Assembly (NCBI GenBank): GCA_036009105.1
Contig: DASYMJ010000054.1
Span: 1-26,059 of the forward strand
From: JAFAVZ01 sp036009105
Lineage (GTDB): Bacteria; Acidobacteriota; Thermoanaerobaculia; Gp7-AA8
DNA: 26,059 nucleotides
Direction of reading: 5' to 3'
The first letter of the stretch is position 1. Every line of letters starts with the position of its first letter. The notes under the pieces are model-generated. The model searched no databases. It saw nothing but the letters and a program-made list of their open reading frames with translations, and was not told the origin of the DNA. A program made the position numbers and the translations under genes. Positions 1 through 5,844 of this stretch are shown here, in pieces.

Positions 1-2
1 TG

Positions 3-548
3 CGGCGCAGCAGAAAGCTGCACTTCTGGGACTCGAGCGACATGACCATCGACTACTCGCTGCGCGTTCCGCAGCGGATCGCGCTCGACCTGCACACCGT
101 GAACGGGCGCATCGCCACGACCGGCATCGGCGGCGCGACGCAGGTCACGACCGTGAACGGGCCGGTGGAGGTGGAGACCAGCGGCACGAGCGAGCTGTCC
201 GCGAAGACGGTGAACGGCCGCATCCGCGCCAGGTTCATCCAGACGTTCCAGGGCGCGAGCCTCAAGACGGTGAACGGCGACGTGGAGACGGTGCTGCCGA
301 AGAGCGCCTCGTTCGTGTGCGACCTGAGCCAGGTGAACGGCGACTTCGAGGCCTCCTTCCCGCTGAGCATCCACTCCCACCCCGGCAGCCGCCGCGTGTC
401 GGGCGAGGTGAACGGCGGCCGTTACGAGCTGAAGATCTCCACCGTGAACGGCGACATCGAGGTGCAGAACGGCGGGGCGCCTGCTGCGCCCCCGGCACCG
501 CCAGCGCCTCCCGCGGCGCCCGCGCCGCCCCCCGCAGACGCGAAGTAA
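3..548 (+). CDS. DUF4097-like repeat protein, 3' part
   Basis: The frame is open to the left edge, so the gene begins upstream; the ATG at 42 is only an internal Met. The translation has a degenerate repeat of about 20 residues carrying a V-N-G core (TVNGRI, TVNGPV, TVNGRI, TVNGDV, QVNGDF, TVNGDI). This is the pattern of DUF4097/putative adhesin beta-strand repeat proteins, in which each turn ends in an NG bend. A short Ala/Pro tail (about 20 residues) follows. No membrane segment is visible in the part present. The stop codon TAA (546-548) overlaps the first bases of the inverted repeat at 547-620. The biochemical role of the family is unclear; cell-envelope or extracytoplasmic localisation is commonly assumed, but the signal peptide would lie outside the window. 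Confidence 0.75.
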   Translation, partial: RRSRKLHFWDSSDMTIDYSLRVPQRIALDLHTVNGRIATTGIGGATQVTTVNGPVEVETSGTSELSAKTVNGRIRARFIQTFQGASLKTVNGDVETVLPKSASFVCDLSQVNGDFEASFPLSIHSHPGSRRVSGEVNGGRYELKISTVNGDIEVQNGGAPAAPPAPPAPPAAPAPPPADAK

Positions 549-620
549 AATGTAGGGCCGGCTCTCAGCCGGCCCAGCTATCCGTGACGATGGGCCGGCT
601 GAGAGCCGGCCCTACATTTT
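547..620. repeat. Perfect 30-bp inverted repeat with nested hairpins
   Basis: Arms 547-576 and 591-620 are exact reverse complements, separated by 14 bases (577-590). Each arm is itself a hairpin: GGGCCGGCT, a 3-base loop, then AGCCGGCCC. The DNA or RNA can therefore fold either as one long stem or as two adjacent 9-bp stems. The element fills almost the whole gap between the DUF4097-like gene and the next gene, starting inside the upstream stop codon and ending 21 bp before the downstream ATG. The right arm ends in TTTT, so it may also act as a terminator for the upstream gene. No transposase or target-site duplication is evident. Confidence 0.9.
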
Positions 621-627
621 CCTCCTC

Positions 628-633
628 TATACT
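628..633 (+). promoter_or_regulatory. Candidate -10 box, leaderless start
   Basis: TATACT lies 8 nt before the ATG at 642. There is no Shine-Dalgarno sequence, and the usual -35 position falls inside the GC-rich repeat arm. Transcription would start at or within a base or two of the ATG. This is inferred from spacing only. Confidence 0.45.
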
Positions 634-641
634 CGCGGCGC

Positions 642-1997
642 ATGCGGTTGTGGCGCCCTCTGCTCGTGGTCCTGCTGCTCGCGGCGGCCGCCCTCGCTCC
701 CATCCGCAGCTACGACTCGTTCTGGCATCTCGCTAGCGGCCGCTGGATCCTCGACCATCGCGCGCTGCCGCTCACCGATCCGTTCGCCATCGCCAGCGAC
801 CGCGTGCCGTGGATCAACGGCGAGTGGCTCTTCCAGGTCGCCGCGCGCTGCATCGAGCTCCTCGGCGGCCTGACCGCGGTGTGGATCGCACGCGCGCTGC
901 TGGTCGGCGCCATCTTCGTGATCGGCTGGCGTACATCGAACGCGCCGCTCCTCGCCTCCCTCGCCTTCCTGGGCGGACATCAGCAGCTCGATGCCCGCCC
1001 CTCCGCCGCCGCGGCGCTGCTGCTCGTGCTGGCCATTGCGACCGTGCGCAAGCCGATCCTCTTCGTGCTCGTGACCATCGTCTGGATCAACGTGCATCCC
1101 TCCGCGCTGCTCGCTCCGCTGGTGGCGCTGCTGCTCACCCGCGAGCCGCGCACCATGGCGGCCAGCGCCGTCGCGCTGCTGGTGAATCCGTTCGGCTGGC
1201 GCGGCATCGCGGCGCCGCTCGCGTTGACCTCTTACGTCGGCAGCGGCGAGCTCGTGAATGCGGAGTGGCTTCCCAGCCCGCCGCTCGTTTTTCCCATGCT
1301 GTACATCACCGTGGTGATCGCCGCGGTGCTGTTCGCGTTGAGCAAGGACAAGCGCTCCGATCTCTGGCGCACGTTGCTGCTGGCCGTGTTCGCCGCGCTG
1401 GCCATCCGGCACGTGCGCAATCAGGGGTTGTGGTTTGCCGCGTTTCCGATGCTGGCGGTGGGAGGGGGCGGGCTGAAGCCCGTCCTGCGTTGGCTCGCGC
1501 CCGTTCCGATTCTTTATGTGTTGATCACCACGCCGCATACGAAGGTGATGGCGCCCGGGAGGTTTCCGGTCCGTGCGGTGCCGCTGCTCGGGCAACTGAG
1601 GGGCAACATCTACAACCCCGATCAGTTCGGAGGGTATCTGATCCACGCGGTGTATCCGGAGCGGCGCGTATTGACCGACGGGCGCAACGAGCTCTATCAC
1701 CGCTTCAACCAGGAGTACGCCGTCGCGCGGGAGGATGGGCGGGCCTGGAACGCGTTGCTGCGGAAATACCGCATCGATCTGGCCGTCGATGAGTACCGTC
1801 CGCCGCTGGACGTGATCAATGGCGTGACCGGCGCGCATCAGTCGATGCCGGCCTCGCTCGCGTACTGGCCGCGCGCCAAGTGGGCGCTCATCGGCTACGA
1901 CGATGCGGCGATGGTGTTCGCCCGCCGCGCGGCATATCCGCGTGAGGTGCTCGAGAAGTTGGAGGTGAGGGGAGTGGTGCCGGACGCGGCCCGCTAG
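642..1997 (+). CDS. Polytopic membrane protein, GT-C-like
   Basis: This 451-residue protein has an N-terminal membrane segment (about residues 5-22) followed at once by a polar loop with D25 and a W-H pair (28-29) in the context YDSFWHLASGRWI. Several more hydrophobic segments run to about residue 300, and a soluble C-terminal part follows. The loop 'D-x-F-W-H-L-x-x-G-x-W-I ... LP-x-x-DPF' recurs in large membrane proteins with a glycosyltransferase-C-like layout. The tail has the 'TDGRNELY' motif these proteins also carry near the end. A role in transfer of a lipid-linked sugar is a family-level guess; no donor or acceptor can be read from the sequence. The start is the first ATG after the repeat. 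The TAG stop shares the tetranucleotide CTAG with the stop of the convergent gene. Confidence 0.75.
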   Translation: MRLWRPLLVVLLLAAAALAPIRSYDSFWHLASGRWILDHRALPLTDPFAIASDRVPWINGEWLFQVAARCIELLGGLTAVWIARALLVGAIFVIGWRTSNAPLLASLAFLGGHQQLDARPSAAAALLLVLAIATVRKPILFVLVTIVWINVHPSALLAPLVALLLTREPRTMAASAVALLVNPFGWRGIAAPLALTSYVGSGELVNAEWLPSPPLVFPMLYITVVIAAVLFALSKDKRSDLWRTLLLAVFAALAIRHVRNQGLWFAAFPMLAVGGGGLKPVLRWLAPVPILYVLITTPHTKVMAPGRFPVRAVPLLGQLRGNIYNPDQFGGYLIHAVYPERRVLTDGRNELYHRFNQEYAVAREDGRAWNALLRKYRIDLAVDEYRPPLDVINGVTGAHQSMPASLAYWPRAKWALIGYDDAAMVFARRAAYPREVLEKLEVRGVVPDAAR

Positions 1998-2296
1998 TTC
2001 ACGAGCTCGGAGTCGCAGGGGCCGAGCGGCTCTTCATGCGGCCAGCGGCCGGCGAGCACGCGCTCGAAGTGGGTTCGGACCAGGCGCTCGTAGCGTTCCA
2101 CGAAGGCGGGATGCAATTCGAGGATCGCTTTCCGCGCGCACTCCACGAGGCAGCGCGCCTCGCGATACGACACGGTGTCATCGCTGGCGATGACGTTGTG
2201 CGTGAGCTCGACGATCATCCGAATACGGCGGAGGCGCCGGCGCTCCATATACGCGGAGCGGACCTCCGGAAGCGGTTCCATATCGAATTTTGGCAT
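1994..2296 (-). CDS. Small conserved-looking hypothetical protein
   Basis: The product is about 100 residues from the ATG at 2296, or 118 if translation starts at the ATG at 2350. I prefer the shorter form because MPKFDMEPLPEVRSAY looks like a natural N terminus, but neither start has a good ribosome binding site. The protein is charged and mostly helical (RRRLRRIRMIVELTHNVI, then a helix with C-L-V-E-C), with no signal peptide or membrane span. I do not recognise a named family. It lies downstream of the EcsC gene across a palindromic repeat and converges on the upstream membrane protein gene, overlapping it by 4 bp. Confidence 0.55.
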   Translation of the reverse strand: MPKFDMEPLPEVRSAYMERRRLRRIRMIVELTHNVIASDDTVSYREARCLVECARKAILELHPAFVERYERLVRTHFERVLAGRWPHEEPLGPCDSELVN

Positions 2297-2376
2297 CGTC
2301 AGTTCACGCGACGAAACCACCGGGTAGGCGGGCGCATTCCTACAGTTCATTACGCATCGGCCGTCTTGGAAAAACC

Positions 2377-2460
2377 GGGCGATCAGCGATCAGCGACCGG
2401 CGATCAGAGCTGATTGCCCGCCGCTTTTCCCGATCGCTGATCGCTGACCGCCGATCGCTA
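2377..2460. repeat. GCGATC-word inverted repeat, copy 1
   Basis: The left half is a run of GCGATCA-type words and the right half a run of TGATCGC-type words, giving an imperfect hairpin. Read on the minus strand, its centre (CAGCGATCGGGAAAAGCGG) matches copies at 5726-5809 and 20969-21058, so this copy is inverted relative to the copy after uvrA. It directly abuts the stop codon of the EcsC gene (2461-2463). Confidence 0.8.
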
Positions 2461-3099
2461 TCAGGCGTGCTCGCGGTCGCCGTCCGCCCAGATCTCATCG
2501 GCCAGCCCCGCATCCACGCGCGACTCGTAGTAGCGGATCGCGGAGCGGGCCACGGCGCGCACGGCGGCATAGTTGAGAGCCCCGCCGGAGATGGCGCCGA
2601 CGAACGGCACCATCTTGGTCAGCCGGTCGCGCATGAAGCGCGTGCCGATCTTCTCCGCCACCGCCCCCCCTTCCAGCGTCGCCGCCTCGAGCAATGTCGC
2701 GACGCCCTGCTTTCCGATCCCCACGCCCGACGAATAAGCGAGACAGGAAAGCGCCTCGGCGAAACGCTCCCGTCCCGACGGCTCGTGGCCATACACCGCG
2801 GCGATGCCGAGGATGAGGCGGAACTGCTGATACATGAGGTAGGCGAGGTCGGCGCCGAGGGTGCCCATGGCGATCAGCCCCGAGGGGAGGCCGGTGACCG
2901 CGCCGGCGGCGGCGCAGCGGAGAGCCGCGCGGCGGGCCAGCATGCGCGCGTGCTCGGCCGGCTGGTACTCCGGCGCGTTCGCGCGCAGCGACTCCACTTC
3001 CCTGCGGATCTTGTCCGTGTCGATCTCTTCGAACATGGCACGGAAGACCTCTTCGAGGACTCCGTCCGCGCGACGCTTGAAGTCTTTCGCCTTCCCCAT
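2461..3099 (-). CDS. EcsC family protein
   Basis: This 212-residue protein resembles the EcsC family, named after the third gene of the Bacillus ecs locus; its biochemical function is unknown. The diagnostic stretch is a hydrophobic region at about residues 63-102 (GAVTGLPSGLIAMGTLGADL, then YLMYQQFRLILGIAAVYG), followed by a second glycine/alanine-rich hydrophobic part near 140-185. Translation could run upstream in the same frame, but that would overlap the FmdB gene. The ATG at 3099 gives the family-like N terminus MGKAKDFKRRADGVLEEV and has GGTGATC just before it, a partial match to the extended anti-Shine-Dalgarno pairing. It starts 20 bp after the FmdB stop, so the two are probably cotranscribed. 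Confidence 0.85.
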   Translation of the reverse strand: MGKAKDFKRRADGVLEEVFRAMFEEIDTDKIRREVESLRANAPEYQPAEHARMLARRAALRCAAAGAVTGLPSGLIAMGTLGADLAYLMYQQFRLILGIAAVYGHEPSGRERFAEALSCLAYSSGVGIGKQGVATLLEAATLEGGAVAEKIGTRFMRDRLTKMVPFVGAISGGALNYAAVRAVARSAIRYYESRVDAGLADEIWADGDREHA

Positions 3100-3119
3100 G
3101 GCGATCACCGCTGTTGCCG

Positions 3120-3434
3120 TCACTCCGATTTGCTCTCGCTTTTCGTTTCCGACTTCATCTCGGTCTTCGTTTCCGTCTTCGACTCGCTCTTCGTATCGCT
3201 CTTCGCGTCGCCCTTCGTCTCGGTCTTGCCGGCCGACGCGGGGGCGGACGAGCTGCTGCTCGCGTAATCCGTCTTGTAGAACCCGGAGCCCTTGAACTGG
3301 ATGGCCGGGGCCGAGAGCAGTTTCTTCATCTCGCCGCCGCATTTCGAGCAGTGGGTATGCGGCGGATCGGAGAGGTTCTGCAGGACCTCCGACCGCTCCT
3401 TGCATTGCGTACATTGATATTCGTACAGAGGCAT
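3120..3434 (-). CDS. FmdB family zinc-ribbon protein
   Basis: This 104-residue protein begins MPLYEYQCTQC, the hallmark of FmdB-type putative regulatory proteins. C8-x-x-C11 and C29-x-x-C32 form a single zinc ribbon. After the ribbon comes the usual 'LLSAPAIQFKGSGFYKTDY' segment. About 45 low-complexity residues follow, first Ser/Ala-rich and then alternating Lys with Ser/Thr/Glu/Asp (KSETKSESKSE). The ATG at 3434 is chosen over an upstream one at 3458 because GGAGGG sits about 6 nt before it and the family always starts MP-x-Y-x-Y. It lies 63 bp downstream of the lipoprotein gene and 20 bp upstream of ecsC-like, on the same strand. Family function is poorly defined. Confidence 0.9.
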   Translation of the reverse strand: MPLYEYQCTQCKERSEVLQNLSDPPHTHCSKCGGEMKKLLSAPAIQFKGSGFYKTDYASSSSSAPASAGKTETKGDAKSDTKSESKTETKTEMKSETKSESKSE

Positions 3435-3497
3435 GGCGCTCCCTCCAACACTGCACATGCAACGCCGATTTCCCGTGAATTGCCGTGAGCGAAGCCG

Positions 3498-4094
3498 TTA
3501 CAGCGGGGAAAGCTTCGCGTTCGACGCCGCCTCGGCGGCGAAGAGCTCGCCGTCCCGGAAGTAGACGCCGGCCACGGTGCCTTCCACGGTGCGGTAGTAC
3601 CACGCCTCGATGGTCGAGTCGCGGCGTCTGGCCTGCTGCTTCCAGCCCGGGATCGGCTTGCCCAGCAGGGCGGCGACCTCGCGCTGCGACATCCCCTTCT
3701 CCAGCGCGAGCAGTTTCTCGCGCGAGACGGAGAGATGGTCGGCCGCGTCGCGCACGCCGAGCAGCGCCTGCTGGTTGTCCGGGTCGTGCCCGAGCACGGC
3801 CCGGTAGAAGCGGATGGCGTCCTGGTAGCGGCCGAGGGAGGCGAGCTCGCGGGCGAAGTCGAGCTGGATGTGCTGGTAGACCTGGCGCGCCCGGCCGTGC
3901 TTCGGATGCTTCTGCACGAAAGCGGCGAGCGTGTCGGCGTAGACCTGCTTCTCCCGGGTCGAGGCCAGCGGCGCGGCCGCGGCTTTCTTGTGGTGGAGAA
4001 CGTGGAGCCAGTCGGAACGGCCGGCGTCCGTGGGATCGTCGGCCGCGCAGCCGGCGGCGGCGACCACCGCGAGCGCGATGAGCAGGCGCTTCAT
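3498..4094 (-). CDS. Lipoprotein with TPR and BamE/SmpA-like domain
   Basis: This 198-residue protein starts with a lipoprotein signal (MKRLLIALAVVAAAGC, probable lipidated C16 in a variant lipobox AAGC). About residues 45-125 form a TPR-like helical region, with a recognisable 'ELASLGRYQDAIRFYRAVLGHDPDNQQAL' repeat. About 130-190 resembles the SmpA/OmlA/BamE fold: G-M-S-Q-R-E-V-A-A-L-L-G-K-P, then a strand with W-Y-Y and G-V-Y-F-R-D-G-E-L. BamE domains in proteobacteria belong to the outer-membrane protein assembly complex. Here the domain is fused to TPRs, so involvement in envelope assembly is only a suggestion. The ATG at 4094 is preceded by TACCTT 7 nt upstream and no ribosome binding site. 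Confidence 0.75.
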   Translation of the reverse strand: MKRLLIALAVVAAAGCAADDPTDAGRSDWLHVLHHKKAAAAPLASTREKQVYADTLAAFVQKHPKHGRARQVYQHIQLDFARELASLGRYQDAIRFYRAVLGHDPDNQQALLGVRDAADHLSVSREKLLALEKGMSQREVAALLGKPIPGWKQQARRRDSTIEAWYYRTVEGTVAGVYFRDGELFAAEAASNAKLSPL

Positions 4095-4101
4095 TGCCTG
4101 C

Positions 4102-4107
4102 AAGGTA
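4102..4107 (-). promoter_or_regulatory. Candidate -10 box, leaderless start (lipoprotein)
   Basis: On the minus strand TACCTT lies 7 nt before the ATG at 4094, matching the TANNNT-N7-9-ATG pattern seen at other genes in the window. No -35 element is recognisable. Confidence 0.35.
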
Positions 4108-4115
4108 GCACGATG

Positions 4116-4203
4116 GACGAGCGAGCGGCCAGCAGGCGGCAGCGAGCAGGGGAGACCGCCCGCCTTTGCGTCGTGCTCCGGCTCGCTGCCCGCCGCCGCT
4201 GCG
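4116..4203. repeat. Imperfect GC-rich inverted repeat in divergent gap
   Basis: The left part carries AGCGAGCGGCCAGCAGGCGG followed by CAGCGAGCAGG. The right part (4177-4203) has the complement-like CCGGCTCGCTGCCCGCCGCC. It resembles the other word-repeat hairpins but is less regular. It sits between the divergent lipoprotein and GAF genes, so it cannot be a terminator for either. Confidence 0.45.
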
Positions 4204-4209
4204 CGCCAT

Positions 4210-4238
4210 TTGACACCCACTCCCCCCCGCTCGATAAT
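4210..4238 (+). promoter_or_regulatory. Sigma-70-like promoter of the GAF gene
   Basis: TTGACA (4210-4215), a 17-bp spacer, then GATAAT (4233-4238): a consensus -35, optimal spacing and a 5/6 -10. A start near 4245 would give a leader of about 50 nt, with the Shine-Dalgarno GGTGGAG just before the ATG at 4296. It is the best promoter match I see in the window. Confidence 0.75.
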
Positions 4239-4295
4239 CCCCAAGCCTTGCGCGTCCGTGCAAGGCCGGGTCAAGCTACAGCAGGTGGAGGATTT

Positions 4296-5720
4296 ATGGC
4301 CGTGAGGGGCGAGGAAGTCGCGGGCTCGATCGACGCGAACGTTCGCGAGGCGATCGAGCGGTTGGTGGGAGAGATCCGCTCCTCCATCGAAGACGTGCGC
4401 GTCGCCGTCGATCAGCAGCTGAAAGCAGCCCTGCAAAGCGTCCAGGCGGACGTCAACTCCATCACCTTCCTCCCCCACATCCAGAAGGCGGTGACCGAGC
4501 TCGAAGAGTCGCTCATCGCCGAGCAGCCCGCGCCGGCGGCCGCCGCCCCGCCCGCCCCCCGCGCCGATGCCTCGCTGGTCAAGCGCGCCGTCCGCGCCGT
4601 GGAAGGCGGCAAGTCGCAGGTCGACGTCCTCAACGCGCTGCTCGAGCAGTGCCTCCACTTCGGCTCCCGCGCCGCCCTCCTCATCCTGCGCGGCGAGACG
4701 TTCAGCGGCTGGAAGGGGGTCGGCTTCTCCTCGCACGGCGGCAACGACGAGATGGTCAAGCGCTTCAACGCCGCGCCCGGCCTCATCCCCGAGCTCGACA
4801 CGCTGCTGCGCGAAGAGCGCGTGGTGCAATGGAGCGGCGAGAACCTGGCTACCCGCCTCGGCGTGGGCGCGCCGACCCGCGCCATCGCCGTGCCGATGGT
4901 GATCAAGGACAAGATCGCCGCCGCGGTGTACGTCGACGCGACGGAAGAAGACGCGGCGAAGCTCGACGCCTCGTCCATCGAGCTGCTGGTCTTCACTACC
5001 GGCCTGCTCATCGACACGGTGGCGATGCGCAAGAAGATCCCCTCGCCGACGCTGAACGACGCGGCCTCCGAAATGTCCGCGCCGGCCGAGGCGACCCACA
5101 CCGCTCCGCCCCCTCCCCCGCCACCCCCCGCCCCCGCCGCGACGCAGCAGGTCCGGGCCATGACCTCGGCGGGCAACATCGCCATTCCGACGCCTTCTCC
5201 CACCCGCACGCAGACGCCGGAGTCGACAGTGGCCATCAGCGCCGATCAGATCCGGGCCATGATGGCCTCGCCCTCGCCGAGCTTCAACGTCCCGACCGCG
5301 GAGGAGCTCAGCGCTCCGGCCCCCCGCCCGACGCCGCCCCCGCCCCCTCCGCCTCCCCCCGCACCCGCCCCCGCCGCCCCGGCCGCGGACGAAGGCCGCC
5401 CCTCGACGCAGTACATCCCGCCAGCCGGGCTGGGGCGCGGAGGCGCCCAGGCTGCGCCCTCCGACGACACGAAGAAGCACGACGAAGCGCGCCGCTTCGC
5501 CCGCCTCCTCGTCTCCGAGATCAAGCTCTACAACGAGTCGAAGGTGGAGCAGGGCCGCAAAAACAAGGACCTCTACGAGCGGCTGAAGGAAGACATCGAC
5601 CGCAGCCGCCAGATGTACGACGAGCGCATCGGCGAAGACGTCCGGAAGGTCTCGAATTACTTCTACGACGAGCTGGTGCGCATCCTGGCGGACGGGCATT
5701 CGGAGTCGCTGGGGTTGTAG
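4296..5720 (+). CDS. GAF-domain protein, polyproline linker, helical C-terminus
   Basis: This 474-residue protein has four parts. Residues 1-75 are helical, probably coiled coil. About 92-247 resembles a GAF sensor domain, with AALLILRGETFSGWKGVGF and the strand/helix pair RAIAVPMVIKDKIAAAVYVD. About 255-385 is a disordered linker with two runs of eight or more prolines. About 396-470 is a highly charged helical domain (ARRFARLLVSEIKLYNESKV, then EDIDRSRQMYDERI) that I associate with acidobacterial and deltaproteobacterial proteins of unknown function. No membrane span, kinase or DNA-binding domain is visible. The frame stays open far upstream, but the ATG at 4296 has GGTGGAG 5 nt before it and a strong promoter behind it. 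The ligand and partner are unknown. Confidence 0.8.
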   Translation: MAVRGEEVAGSIDANVREAIERLVGEIRSSIEDVRVAVDQQLKAALQSVQADVNSITFLPHIQKAVTELEESLIAEQPAPAAAAPPAPRADASLVKRAVRAVEGGKSQVDVLNALLEQCLHFGSRAALLILRGETFSGWKGVGFSSHGGNDEMVKRFNAAPGLIPELDTLLREERVVQWSGENLATRLGVGAPTRAIAVPMVIKDKIAAAVYVDATEEDAAKLDASSIELLVFTTGLLIDTVAMRKKIPSPTLNDAASEMSAPAEATHTAPPPPPPPPAPAATQQVRAMTSAGNIAIPTPSPTRTQTPESTVAISADQIRAMMASPSPSFNVPTAEELSAPAPRPTPPPPPPPPPAPAPAAPAADEGRPSTQYIPPAGLGRGGAQAAPSDDTKKHDEARRFARLLVSEIKLYNESKVEQGRKNKDLYERLKEDIDRSRQMYDERIGEDVRKVSNYFYDELVRILADGHSESLGL

Positions 5721-5725
5721 CGAAT

Positions 5726-5809
5726 CGGCGATCAGCGATCGGCGATCAGGAGAACGGTCGACCGCCTCGCGAGGTGCTCCCGATCGCTGATCGCTGACTG
5801 CTGATCGCC
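5726..5809. repeat. GCGATC-word inverted repeat, copy 2
   Basis: The left arm is built of GGCGATCAGCGATC-type words, the right arm (5777-5809) of GATCGCTGATCGCTGA-type words. Between them lies an unrelated smaller palindrome (CCGCCTCGCGAGG). GGAGAACGG, next to the left arm, is shared with copy 3 after uvrA. It starts 5 bp after the GAF stop codon and is followed by the transglycosylase gene on the same strand. Confidence 0.8.
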
Positions 5810-5844
5810 ACCATCGGCATCTCCTTCGCACCATTGCCCCTCTT

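Noticed and set aside
627..1838. 403-codon minus-strand frame opposite the membrane protein
   Set aside because: Its product is almost only R, H, Q, E and G, and the plus-strand frame has sensible membrane segments and the FWHL loop motif.
3735..4295. N-terminal extension of the GAF protein frame
   Set aside because: The frame is open but overlaps the lipoprotein gene on the other strand and crosses the promoter at 4210-4238. The ATG at 4296 has a good ribosome binding site.
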